Assembly: GCA_001599975.1 (NCBI GenBank)
Contig: BCIO01000002.1
Span: 62,001-126,000, forward strand
DNA: 64,000 nt
Reading direction: 5' to 3'
DNA from: Cystobasidiopsis lactophilus
Taxonomy: Eukaryota > Basidiomycota > Agaricostilbomycetes > Agaricostilbales > Chionosphaeraceae
Within the stretch, counting starts at the first letter, position 1. Each line of letters begins with the position of its first letter. Positions 11,354 to 22,295 of the stretch are shown here, piece by piece. A program made the translations under genes and the position numbers. The notes under the pieces are model-generated. The model ran no database searches, had not been told where the DNA came from, and saw only the letters and a program-made list of their open reading frames with translations.

Positions 11354-12374
11354 ATTGCTTGTGCCCACCGCTTTGTGTTTTGAAAAGCTCTCGGTCAAGG
11401 CGCTTGGGTTGGGATAGCTGAAACCAGTGTGTCGGCTGTGGATCGAAGTTTGAAATGAAAAAGAGAATCGTCTGCTGGCTTACTTTGGACTGCTCTTCCT
11501 GATTTCCTTGAGCACGGACTGGACCATGTCTGGGAATAGCTCTCTTCCGAACGAATTCTGATCTCGGCACTTCTTCGTCCGCCACTGCCACCACCAAAAA
11601 TCTTGGAGCTATCTTTGTGGCGCGCTGTTTCCGGCTCTCTTCGCCATCTGTTGGTTTCCATTTGATCTTCCTGATATGCGAATCAAGCGCGTGCCAGCTT
11701 CAGACACGGGCGGCTTTGATGCAATGCGGCGTCTGCCTGGCTGGAATTTTATGATTTCTGCATTTTCTGCAACGGCGCCTTGTCTCCATTGCGGGAACGC
11801 AATCGGGCGCTACGCACTACTCTGTGAGCTGGTGCAGCAAAGCTCTGTCATTCAAAGGCACCTTTGTGGCTCTGGATAGCCAGCAAGCATCCGCACTGTC
11901 TGTCACCCGGCTCATGCCCCTGTCCCTGCCCCTCCGAGCTCTGGCTGGTGGCCTGTCCATTTGGTTTTGGGACGACCTCGAGCTTTCTGCAAGACGACAT
12001 CTGTTAAGTACCACATATGTCTTCGAAGTCCTGCCACTTTCGCCCGCTCCACCCAAACTGCCTGCGTTGGTGAAATCTCTCTCTGATGGCTCACGCCGAT
12101 ATGCTCTTGCGGCAGGCGCTGATGGCATCATTCTATTAACACCTTATGTTGGTGAGGTGTCTTCAATAAATCGCCCCTTTGGTCCGGAGATCGGGAGATA
12201 CACATTTCCTTACTCAGCACAAGTGCCGGCTCGCAGCTGACTAACTACCCCCTTCTGTTCGAACGACCATCAAGACGGTGTCAATTCGTCCTTCTCTGGT
12301 AACTGCATCTGTTACTCAGCGGCCTTGTTTCTCAGCTCGCGGCCGGTTCTCGCCTTGCGTCTAGGTGTCCCGCT
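11354..12374. other. Intergenic, about 1 kb
   Basis: I see no supported gene. A plus-strand frame at 11824-12240 (138 residues) has no recognisable domain and an odd composition; I treat it as chance. The last 150 bp should hold the promoter of the reductase at 12375. Confidence 0.4.
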
Positions 12375-13396
12375 ATGCCGCGAATTCTCGTGCGTGCGCT
12401 ATCTACAATGCTCATGCTCCACTCTAACTATGTCATAGGTGACTGGCGCGAATGGCCAATATGGCTCGCAAGTCGTCAAGTTCTTGTTGTCCCGCGGCGT
12501 CCCTGCTTCAGATCTGGCCGTCGCAACGCGCTCTGGAAATTCGCCCTTTTCGGAGCAGGGCGTAACTGTTCACAAAGCCAATTTCGACTCTCGCATCTCT
12601 TATGCGGCAGCGTTGAAGGGCACCGACCGGCTCCTCCTTGTTCCTGGGCCCTTGGGGAATCGTGTCGCCCAGCATGCCATGGTCATCGAAGAGGCCAAGA
12701 GAGCTGGAGTCCAGCTCATTGCCTATGCCGGTATCATCAACAGCGAGACTCAAAACAACGAGATCTCCAAAGACCATCAAGCGACAGAGGCGATGATCAA
12801 GGACAGCGGCATCCCTTATGTCTTTCTCCGGCAGTGCGTGCCGGTGTTTCCTATTGATTGAGCCCTCTCACCATTGTAAGCAGTCCCTGGTACATCCAGA
12901 ACTGGGTTGGTTTTCTCCCGGTATTCATCAAGAATGGGTTTTTGGCTGGCGCGCACGGAACAGCACGGATGTGCGCAGCCTCGAGGAGCGATCTGGCAGA
13001 GGCAGCCGCCGTTGTCCTTTGCGACCCGAACACCCCTGCCAACTCAGCCTACGAGCTTGCCGGAGACCAAGTGTTCAATCTCAAAGAGCTGGCGACTGCG
13101 CTGTCCACCGTCAGTGGAAGGCCCATCAAGGCGGTTCTGTGCGCTTAACTTCCTACTCTAATCATCTTTGTGGCCTAATACAGTCTGTTTCATGTGCGTG
13201 CAGATTGTCCGTGGAGCAGCGTGTCGACATGTTCAAGAAGATGGGCGTGTCCGAAGCCATGGCTGGGCACATGGCAGAGGCCGAGCATGCGGCAAGCCTT
13301 GGGGCGTTTCTCAACACAGAAAAAGGTCTGAGCAAGCTCATTGGGCATCCGACATCGACCGTCGAAGATGTGGCTCGGGCAAAGTTGGGAGTGTGA
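12375..13396 (+). CDS. NmrA/QorB-like atypical short-chain NAD(P)-binding protein
   Basis: The first exon encodes only MPRIL. After an intron the protein continues VTGANGQYGSQVV, giving the glycine-rich Rossmann motif GxxGxxG right at the N-terminus, as expected for this family. Next come SRGVPASDLAVATRSG, a variable loop, and VIEEAKRAGVQLIAYAG. Two more introns (near 12836 and 13141) link to the C-terminal part with DLAEAAAVVLCDP, YELAGDQVFNLKELA and a helical end closing in VARAKLGV. The order matches NmrA-like proteins and quinone oxidoreductase 2 (QorB), which bind NAD(P)H and reduce quinones or act as redox sensors. Which of the two roles applies cannot be decided here. Confidence 0.82.
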
Positions 13397-14246
13397 AGTT
13401 GGAATAGGCGAAGCTTCGCTTTGGTCAAGGCTCCAAGGTTTGTCAGACCTTTCGACTCGAGCTCTTGCAGATCTCTGACAGATCGAGGCTTTTCAGAGGG
13501 CGTCTGTGTACGATGTTGGATATCGCCACCGTATAAGATTCCCGCCAATCGAGCGATTGCAGTTGACTGTGAGGTTACCTCGCCTGTGTGGCTCTACATC
13601 CTCTTGAAATGCATCTCGCACGACTGGAAGCGGAAAAATTCACCAGGACCTCAAGCTTCGGGAAGCGGTCATGCTAGCTTGGCGGATTCGAGAGCCAGCT
13701 TCGTCTCGTTCGACCATCATTATGCTCCCTCCTTGACGATGCTGCCGCTTTCTATGTAGTACAAATGCTGCGACTGCCAGCCGAGTGCCCTGGCATGGAT
13801 TCGCGGCCGGGCAGTCTTCCGCCTTCGGTCAATTCACAAGTTGTAAAGGCGCGGCACAGAGATCTTTCGCTAGCTCAAGGACCGCTGAGCTTTGCTGGAG
13901 TCCTGCGTGATTTGGCAATGGGCTACTGGGCCAATCGCGCCGCTTTCTTGCGGCCACTTTTCACCAGCCAGCCGCTCTGCCTGCTGATCGCGATTGCTTA
14001 GTTCGGTTCTCTGCTTAGGGGTGCCTTGCTTGGTGGCGTCATTTCGGACCGCTAAAGCATTCAAAGGCTTCGGGCGGCTGAATTGCACAGCGGGACGGCT
14101 TCTGAAAGCGTGGCGTGCCCGCCCAACTTGCTCAACGGCGCCGGCCAAAGCTGCTGAAATCGCTCTAACTCGTCCGCGACCGTTGGCCCCACATTTTGAG
14201 CAGTATAAAAGGCGCTGATTTTTCTTGGTCTCGTTCCATCATTAAA
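13397..14246. other. Intergenic, about 850 bp
   Basis: Nothing I can support. Two plus-strand frames (13421-13759 and 13765-14001) have compositions unlike proteins. A TATA-like ATAAAAGG at about 14203-14210 precedes the ATG at 14247 and may be the promoter of the next gene. Confidence 0.4.
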
Positions 14247-15231
14247 ATGAGCGAGAGAGCAGAAGAAGAACAAGTCGCCTCCCCTCTTGCTCCGCCGATG
14301 GCTTCCGACGCCACACCCCTTCAATCAGACGCTTCGACCAAGGTCGACCACAGCAGCACTGCTGCATCCACGCTGCGAAAATCTGGAGTCTACGTCGAGT
14401 CCATCCTTTATCGCAACGGCGCTCCTTCGAACGTCGAATACTTGAGCGCCTCAAACTTTTAGGAGTCAGCCTTTTCTCTTTGTCACCGGGTCTTACTCTG
14501 TCTGATGGTCCTGCGACAGTTGTGATCCCGCTCACGCGAAGCATCTCTACAACACGAAGGTCGAAAAGATCAACCCCAATGTGAAAGTCGTAAGTGATGT
14601 CTAGATCGGGTCCCCGAGCCCTCGTCTGTCTCTTGGCCTCTGCACTTGTGAAGCAACGTAAGGACTGCGTCTACCCAAGGATCTCTGGCTATCGGTCCGG
14701 ACCGAGGCTACGAGTGAGGCTAGATCGCCCCGATGCGTACCAGCTTGCTTGTGGGCAGGGGGGAGGCGGGCGGGCATGCAGGGGACCCTTTTTATGATGA
14801 CATTGCTGACCTGCCTTTCTTGGCAGACTCACATCTGGAGCAAGAAGCCCGATGGTCGAAAAGTTGGTGCCTAACGTCCAAGCCGTAAGTGATGTCTAGA
14901 TTGGTCAACAGGCACTTGTCTGTCTTCATTTCGTGCACTGGTGGAGCGGTTATCGGAATGCGTCTTTCCCGAGGAACTCTGGTGCTCCGTGGGCTGAGGC
15001 CATGGTGGGAGGTGAGATGGCACCGATGCACTACGGCAGCTCCGGGTGTGGCGGGAGTCGACGGCGAGAATGCAGTTTCCCTTTTTGTTAATGACATCAC
15101 TTACCTGCCTTACGGCAGGTGTACAGTTGCGAGACAAGGGAGAGCAACGCTGGGGCTTGGTCAACTTCGGCTCGTCAATCGTGCGGAAGTATTTGAAGCT
15201 CAAGGCAACGGGCGGGAGAGTGGCGGACTAG
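14247..15231 (+). CDS. Small putative gene of unknown function with a duplicated exon-intron unit
   Basis: The start exon encodes MSERAEEEQVAS followed by a polar stretch and SGVYVESILYRNG. A second exon (about 14520-14589) encodes HAKHLYNTKVEKINPN before a strong GTAAGT donor. A third short exon (14827-14884) ends in the same way before an almost identical donor. A last exon encodes RWGLVNFGSSIVRKYLKLKA and ends at 15231. How exon 1 joins exon 2, and the frame across exon 3, are not resolved; a TAG lies just after the readable part of exon 1. I recognise no family. It may be a real short gene, a decaying one, or one using alternative exons. Confidence 0.4.
14557..15118 (+). repeat. Tandem duplication of an exon end plus its intron
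   Basis: Intron 14590-14826 and intron 14885-15118 both begin GTAAGTGATGTCTAGAT, share blocks such as CTCTGG and CGATGC in the same order, and end in TGACCTGCC or TTACCTGCC followed by T-rich sequence and GCAG. The exon ends before them also match (TCGAAAAG, then an AAY-GT stretch). By eye the two units are about two thirds identical, with a period near 295 bp. Confidence 0.75.
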
Positions 15232-15490
15232 CAGCGCAAGCGACCAGATCAAGCTTCTATCCATGTACTGAATCAAATATGCCCCGCGGAAGATTGCAAA
15301 GGCCTGTCTTGGGCCGATAATATAGTTTGCCCAAAGCGAGCGTGGCTCCGAGCAGATCTACATTTTGTCCCATGGTCCACTAGCCTTCCACGCTTGGAAC
15401 TGAAGCACGCCAAGTTAGACTGTCGCTCGTTTCAATCAGTGTGAAGTGCTGACGAGCCTACTTGATCAAATTCTCACAGGCAGCCCGTGA

Positions 15491-18400
15491 TCAAAAGTGC
15501 TCCTCGTCCAGCAGCGGCCGGCGGCAAGTCGGGCAGACGCCGTTGTGTTGCAGCCATTTTGACGTGCAATCGGCGTGAAAGCTGGCGGCGACACGCTAAG
15601 TAATAGTTGGAGAAGAAAAAAGAGACAGACGGCCAACGCACACGTGCAAGCAATCGGGGAAAATGGCGCCCATGTTGCCCGGTTTGAACTGGCCCAAGCA
15701 AACCTGCAGACAGAGACAAGCGTTCAGCACGGCAGAAACGCAAGGAAAAGACCACCGAGAAGCGGACCATGCACTTGTTGACCCGGATCCCGCCGCACGA
15801 GTACTTAGACTTCGTCTTCCCATTTCTGTCCACGCGCCGGCTTTCGAGCTCGACCATGGCCACATACACTCGGTCCAAAGACCTCTCGACGCGGGTCGAG
15901 GGCTCTGGTTTGGCTGTGCCCAAAACTTCGGCGACCAACAAGAGATCGTCGTAAGTGGTGCCATCGTGAGCCTCGTTCCGGTTGATGCGCTGAATCAAGG
16001 CATCGAAGTCGGTGTAGTAGAGACTGCGCTGACGTCGAGGGGGATCGACAGGCGGCCCGCGCTCTATCTCTTGTTCCTCATCTTCCGGCTCGTCGGCGTC
16101 TTCTGCTTCGCGCTGCTGAAAATGCAGAGGCGGGAGCGCTTGTAGTGGGCGAGGCGGCACACTGAAAGGTTCGACGACAGGCAGCCGATCTTGAGTGGGC
16201 AGAGTTGCAGGCTCTGGGACAGGGCTGGAGCCACCCAGCATGTTCTCATTGGCCGTATTGCCCCACGAACCCCAGGACGAGGCGCTGGCTTCGGTTTGCA
16301 CAGAAGGGTCCGGAGAGGGTGGTGGAAAAATGCGGCCTTGGCGCTTCTCGTAAGGCTGCAGCTGAGAGAAGGCGTCCATGGCGGACGGCTCCTCGTGCAA
16401 AGTTGGCGAATTGGAGATGGGGGTGGCGGGTAGACGGCGAGGAATTCGGAAAGCTCCAGGTGGCAGGCTTGGTATCCGCGAGGTGGAAGCGACTGGCTGC
16501 TCTGGTAAGGCCGCCGGCGGTGGTGGAGGCGGTCTCCGTCTGGGAGGCGGCGGAGTGGGCGGCGCCTCTTCTTGGATTTCTTCTAGTACAGGTGCGGCTA
16601 GAGGGGGCATTGGTAACGGGCGAGAGGGCGGCAGCGTGGGAACAAGGGGTTGCGACAGGTTGGCGGCTTCCTCGGGTGGGATGTATGACAAAATGGACGG
16701 GGTGGGTAGCACCGGAGCAGGCGGCTTATCGACTGGCGATTGCGAAGAGGCGGGATCAGACTCGCTGACTGATGAAAGGTAGTCGAGGCCAGAAGACGAG
16801 GTTCGCTCCACCGCTCGAGCCCAGCGGCGCGGCGTTGGCACTGGTGGCTTCCGCTTGATGGACAGCGGGCGATGTAAGAGGGCCGAATGCCTTCTCCCAA
16901 GCTCCCGCCGTTCAGACTCGGATGCCGACGACTCGACAATGGTCGAATGTCGCTGAGGCACCCGGCTCTCTCTTGGCTCGATCGGCGAAGCGTCCAAGAA
17001 CGAAAAAGGCCGAGGCTTGCTCCAACTTTGAACGGACTGCGCCATCGGCAGTACCAGAGTGGGTGACGAAGGTGGGGGTTGGTCGTCCGACTGATCCCAG
17101 ACCGTGACAGAGGGCAAGCCTTTTCCGTCATCCAGTGATCCTCGGCGCGAAGGCGGCTCGGAGTCGCTGTCGCTGTCGTCGGCTCTTCTCCGCCTCAAAG
17201 TGGAGGGGCCGGCAATAGCAGATAGAGAGGCCAAGGTGTCCTGCATCTTCATCTCCAAATCCTCCAAGCTCGCTCTGGCTTCGACATTCTTCTTCGATGG
17301 CCTCTTGCTCTTCTTCGGCGGCGGCTGCGTGAGCTCTTCTTCCACGATCGGTGCCACAGTGGGGTTTTCCACTGGTGCCTGAGGCGCAGGCTCTTCTGGC
17401 AACTCGGCAGGCAGTTCGGGAGGTGGTGAAGGCGGTCGCTCGGGGGCAAGCCGAAGTGTAAAAGGTGCCCAATCAGAGCGAGACAAGGGCCGTTTAGTCG
17501 ATCTGCGATTGACCCTAGCGGAGCGCTGAAGCCCCGCGCCCCCGCTCGACTTGGAGGCGAAAGGAGAGGAATCTGACATCGGAGAATCGGGAGGCGAGAG
17601 ACCGCCTGGGAGCGAAATGACGGGCGAAGGAGGCGTTTGTACTGCTTCCTGAGCTGGAGGTGGATCTGGTAGGACGGGGGAAGGTTTGGGAAGGACGAGG
17701 CGGCGACTGGTGAAAGGCAACGAGTCGGACGTGGGCGAGGAGCTAGGATCCAGCGGTTCCACCACAGGTTCACTTGACACTGGAACTACTGCTTGAGGGT
17801 CCGACACAGTTTCAGACCCAGATGTAGGCCTAGGTTCTGGTGCAGGCGGCGGTGGAGCTAACGGCCTCCCAATGCGGCGAGTGGTGGCAAAAGGAGACGA
17901 AGCCGCCAGTGTTAGACTGGGAGTATGTGAAAGGCCAGGTTCAGCCGGTGCAATCAGCTGGCCAGGCCTCGAGGAAGATGGGGGAGGCGGTGGCAAAGAC
18001 ACCTTGGCGGGCACTTCTTTAGCGGGCCCGCCCACTGGTGAGCCTTCCGTAGGTGGTTTAGATAGAGAATCGAGCTTTTCGCGCTCCACGTGAAGTGGTG
18101 AAACAGTAAGCGCCTGCTCTTCGGCCTTTACCGCCTCGGCGGCCTCCGGCACCACGTCATTAGAAGTTGCCAGGTCCGCGCCTTTTGGCTCGTTCTTGGT
18201 GTCCTCCGCCGTAGGTATCACCGGCACGTCGTCCTGTGATGAGGCGGCAGGCTCCGTTAATGGCAAAGCCGAAGTACCAGCCGCAGGCGGTTCTTCCTCG
18301 TCCCTCTCCGAAGTGAAGCCAGATCTCTGGCCGTCGTCCCAGACCAAAGCCAGCGACGAGGAGTGCTGTTGTAAAAGTGGCCTGGCCGGTACGGGTGCAC

Positions 18401-19951
18401 TGGGAGCTGGCTCGACTTGGGCCTTGACTTCGACAGGCGGCTCCACTTTAATGGGCGGCGCCACCGGAGAAGAATCTTCAGCAAGTGCAGGCGGCGTAGG
18501 TATAATAGGCGGGGAGAGAAGGAGAGATGGAGGCAGGCTGATCTCTGCAGGCAGTTCTGGGGCCTCTTCTTGAGGTGCAAGAGGTAGGCTCGGCGAGTCG
18601 GCGGGCGAAGGCGGTCGCTCGACTGCTTCTGGGATGGCAGGTTGCGACGCGACGGCGACCGGTTTTAAGTTTTCAACGGGTGGTGCAACGGGAGGAGGCG
18701 TTGCAAGCGTGGGAAGTGGTAGAGCCGTAGGCTCGGGGTTGGTGGTGGCCAGCTCGTGCTTCGGGACGACATCGTCGTTGGCAGCTGAATGAGCCGCCTT
18801 GGAAGGTGCAGGCGGAGAGTCCGGAGTAAGTGAAGGCGGTATTGGTGCTTCTTCAAGCGGCATAGGCTCGTCGAAGATCGGCTCCGTGGTCGCCACCACC
18901 GCTGGAGCTTCGACTTCCTCCGGCCGAACTGGTGTCGTGGCAGTTGCATCCACCGTCTCTGGCTCCAGATCGTCAAGCACGACGGCTGAAGTGGAGGCTT
19001 GCGGCTGCTGCTCCTCCGCCTCGACCTCGTCGCCCAAGCCCAAAGCGGCCTTTCGCCGAAGCTGGTCCCTCTGAATGCGCTCGGCCAGCTCGACGCCGCT
19101 CTCCACGTCCTTCATCCACTCTCGCGCCAGCTCGTCCTCCTGGTCCCCTTTGGACCGCAGGCCGCGGACGTTGAACGAATCTGAAAGTCGAAAGAGCGGC
19201 TCGTTGAGCGATCCCCCGTCGGACACCTCCGAGTCGGAGTAGTAGATGGGAGGGGGCGATGCTGGGATTTGAACAGTTGGGGTTGGTGCTGGAGGAGCAG
19301 CGGGAGCCCAGGGTGGTGGCATGGCCTGAGGGTCGAATGACGGCGGGACATCAGCGCCTAGAAAGTCCACGTCGAGCCCTAGTCCCGCTTTCAACGTGAG
19401 CTCGTGCAAAACTGAAACGGTTCAAGAGACCAAGACGGACCTTCATAGACGGAGTGGCGGCGCATGGCAGAGCGGATCTCGGCTTGGGCCAAGTCGATCT
19501 CGGTTTGGGGTTGGGCGACTGAGCCCTGGCTGGACACGGACGCCTCGCTGCCTGACCTCTGCAGGCGCCTGGACGATCTTGCACTGCTGCTGGCCACTGG
19601 AGCCTGGGCGGGCTGCTGTTGCTGCTGGGCCAAAGGCAACGAGGCCGTTGACGCTGCTGCCCGCTCCCTCGTTGGCCTGGCGCGGGTAGTGCGAGCGGGC
19701 AGCGGCAGGGAGACGGTGGACGCATTGTTGTAGGTCCTGGATGGCGCTGTCGTCGCCGTGGACGAGGTGGAAGCAGATGGCAAGCCGACTGACAGGACGG
19801 CTTGAGCAATGGCCGGGTCGACCTGCTTCTTCTTGGGCTTGCGCTTCTTGGGCGGCGGCGGCGCTGGTGTTGTTGCTGGAGCTGCCAAGGACGGCGCAGC
19901 GAGCAGCACGCGCGGCCCAACATCGACCAGCTTGTTCCGTTTGGACGGCAT
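15491..19951 (-). CDS. Large disordered RING-H2 protein, putative E3 ubiquitin ligase
   Basis: The start exon (about 19951-19441) encodes MPSKRNKLVDVGPRV, a basic cluster KKRKPKKK that may act as a nuclear localisation signal, then Ser/Ala/Gln-rich sequence. The very long second exon is a Pro-, Ser- and Glu-rich disordered region of about 1,200 residues. At the C-terminus, after RSLYYTDFDALIQRINR, three short exons build a RING-H2 finger: KCMVC, then C-L-H-V-F-H-A-D-C, then ten residues and CPTC, so all eight metal ligands are present (C-x2-C, C-x-H-x2-H-x2-C, C-x2-C). It ends RPLLDEEHF. A RING-H2 implies E2 binding and ubiquitin transfer; the substrate is unknown. The join of exon 1 to exon 2 needs a 29-nt intron (19412-19440). 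A truncated duplicate of the 5' end lies at 21741-22295. Confidence 0.82.
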
Positions 19952-20785
19952 CCACTTGACAGCTTCACTTCATCCGCCTCGTCGATGTGCTCCACAACTC
20001 GTTCGCGCTCTCAGCCTTGTTTGTTTTGCTGTTGCTGCTGCTGGTTGCTGCTCTCGCTTGCTCACTGCTGCTGCTAGCCAGCACGGGAGGCTGAGGACCG
20101 CTTGGACAGCAAAGGGACTGGCCAAGGCGGGTGGCGAATGACGATCTCGACTCGATGGCCACTGGCGGCGGCTTGGTTATCCCTTAAAGACTGTGATAGG
20201 CCTCCAGTCGCTTGGGTTAATATTATAACCTGAACGGAGAAGAAGACGCCTGCCAAATTGCCACCCTCTCTTTGGCTGAACCTTCGTCGAATGCCTGTCT
20301 GCGTCGTATCCTAGATGGTGGCGACATCTCTCAAAATGCATCAGGCAAGGCCTTGATTCATGCCCGGCTCGCAGACAGACCGTTTGTTCGTCGCCGGTTT
20401 GGCATCTCACTGGTCGCGAGAAGGCGTCCTCCTCACGTCTTGAGTCTTGACAGAAGTGCGCTCTGTTCTGTTCTGTTGCACGACCGTCGCGGCGTCCTTC
20501 CAAATCTCCCTTGATCAATTCATTCTGTCTAACTGTCCTGGAGTTCTGTGCTGTTCTGCTCATTCTGGTTGGCAACAATGCCCCGTCTTCTCTTTCTCCC
20601 CTCCGTTCCGTTCGAGTCCGTATGAACCTCTCCTCTTCGAACATTGCCAGAACCCTTTGTATCGCTCCTTCTCTTACCTTCCCAGCGTACTAGGTCGTCT
20701 CCGCCGCGCGGTTTCCTTGTTCTCCATCCGTTCCGTCCAACTCACCCATCGTGTACCCGCCCATTTCTGCATACTTAGCCCCATC
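19952..20785. promoter_or_regulatory. Divergent promoter region between the RING-H2 gene and family gene D
   Basis: An 834-bp region between two head-to-head starts. The part 19952-20490 is duplicated at 22296-22825. It contains CTG/GCT-rich runs near 20030-20075 (5' leader of the RING gene), and then blocks shared with the duplicate such as TTATAACCTGAACGGAGAAG and GCCAAATTGCCACCCTCTCT. On the D side it has CTCCGTTCCGTTCG, similar to GTTCCG-rich stretches upstream of family gene G. Confidence 0.6.
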
Positions 20786-21483
20786 ATGGCCTACATTGTC
20801 AAGACCAGCGACCTCCACCAAGCGGTTGCCGCCCTCAAAGAACCCAAAGCTGACGCTGCTTTCCATGAACTTGTTGCTAAGAACGAAGGTCGGCGGCCAA
20901 TTCCGTAGCTGAGAGCTTGGCTAACTAAAGCCATAAAGACGCGCGCGCTTGCCTCACCACTTTGGATGAGGTAGGCACTTTGTTGCCCGGTCAAAGACTG
21001 TTCTTATGCCACGACGCATCAGCGGCTTGAAAAGCTGATCCGAAAAGTTGACGCTGGTCAATTCCATCGTAGCGATATCAATGCCGTCTTCAGCGGAGTT
21101 CTGGCTGTAAGAATGCTGCTTTTCGTGCTGCGGTCAGCCTTAACGGTTGCTTCCACAGCTCTCGAAGTGCGCCGACAAGCAAAACTCTTCCGGCGCTTCC
21201 GCGTACATAAAGCAGGTGCGAATGAGATTATCAACCTGAGCTGCCAACAGAATGCTCATGTCTAACCTTTTGCCGGGCTCTGCAGATCGAACGAGCGTTC
21301 CGGGGTTGCTTTGGCACCCAGAATGATATTCCCCAAACCGAGCGCCTGAATGGCCTCATGAGCGTTTTCGAAGTTTTGATGCACGAAAATGTCGCGTCTC
21401 ACGCCCAACTGCCGTACCTTGCCGGGCATGCGGGTAGGGAAGAATTGCGTCGACGTTGGGCGGCGCCATTCACTGGTGCTTAA
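20786..21483 (+). CDS. Family gene D, small protein of unknown function
   Basis: Five exons with phases 1, 0, 0, 0 as in genes A and B. Exon 1 encodes MAYIVKTSDLHQ and the signature DAAFHELVAKNE; exon 2 is 11 codons (ARACLTTLDE after the split codon); exon 3 starts RLEKLIRKVDAG; exon 4 starts LSKCADKQNS; exon 5 starts IERAFRGCFG and has the core RLNGLMSVFEVLMHENV, ending EELRRRWAAPFTGA. The product is about 158 residues, predicted helical and soluble, with no signal peptide. The nearest relative here is gene E (SVFEVLMHENVASH against KVFDILMDVNVTAH). The gene is divergent from the RING-H2 gene. The function is unknown. Confidence 0.75.
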
Positions 21484-21602
21484 GGAGCACATCTTGACTC
21501 TCTCATTTCCTCAGGCCGGGCTTCTTGTTAACTAGACGAGCGACACCAGGAGAATAATAGTTGCAAAGCCTGCTCGCGCTTCAACACAGGTCTATAGAGA
21601 TC

Positions 21603-21740
21603 TCACCACCCCCTTCCGCTGCTTGAAAAAAGCAGCGTCCTTTTCCTCCACCTTGACAAAGATGCCGGGCGGCATGATTGAGTCGAACGTCAGGTCGTGT
21701 GCTAGCCATGCAACCACTTGAGGATCTTTGTCCATGTCTT
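21603..21740 (-). pseudogene. Duplicated 3' end of the metallo-hydrolase gene
   Basis: About 138 bp nearly identical to 23892-24026, the last exon of the hydrolase gene at 23880-25197. It encodes the same C-terminal stretch (KDPQVVAWLAHDLTFDS, GIFVKVEEKDAAFF) on the minus strand, but nothing upstream of it belongs to that gene: at about 21740 it abuts RING-gene sequence. It is a fragment left by a segmental duplication, not a gene. Confidence 0.85.
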
Positions 21741-22295
21741 GTCCAAATCTGAAACGGTACAAGAGACCAAGACGGACCTTCATAGACGGAGTGGCGGCTC
21801 ATGGCAGAGCGGATCTCGGCCCAATATTTGGGCCAGGTCGATCTCGGTTTGGGGTTGGGCGACTGAGCCCTGGCTGGACACGGACGCCTCGCTGCCTGAC
21901 CTCTGCAGGCGCCTGGACGACCTGGCGCTGCTGCTGGCCACTGGGGCCTGGGCGGGCTGCTGTTGTTGCTGGGCCAAGGGCAACGAGGCCGTCGACGCTG
22001 CTGCCCGCTCCCTCGTTGGCCTGGCGCGGCTAGTGCGAGCGGGCAACGGCAGGGAGACGGTGGACGCATTGTTGTAGGTCCTGGATGGCGCTGTCGTCGC
22101 CGTGGACGAGGTGGAAGCAGATGGCAAGCCGACAGAGAGGACGGCTTGGGCAATGGCCGGGTCGACCTGCTTCTTCTTGGGCTTGCGCTTCTTGGGCGGC
22201 GGCGGCGCTGGTGTTGTTGCTGGAGCTGCCAAGGACGGCGCAGCGAGCAGCACGCGCGGCCCAACATCGACCAGCTTGTTCCGTTTGGACGGCAT
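21741..22295 (-). pseudogene. Truncated duplicate of the 5' exon of the RING-H2 gene
   Basis: Copy of 19412-19951. The first 155 or so codons, from MPSKRNKLVDVGPRV to QPQTEIDLAQ, differ from the parent by a single amino acid (Thr to Ser in PARTTRA), while about a dozen nucleotide differences are otherwise synonymous. A 7-nt insertion near 21822-21828 then shifts the frame to an early stop at 21780. Homology ends at the acceptor of the parent's first intron (about 21749), so no RING domain is present. If transcribed from its duplicated promoter it would give a 171-residue basic, disordered protein. It could therefore be a relic or a truncated functional product. Confidence 0.8.

Noticed and set aside
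11824-12240. A 138-codon plus-strand frame
   Set aside because: No recognisable fold or motif and no splice-consistent neighbours; likely a chance open frame in GC-rich DNA.
20030-20075. Trinucleotide-like GCT/CTG run as a possible unstable microsatellite
   Set aside because: It is short and interrupted, and is better explained as low-complexity leader sequence of the RING-H2 gene.
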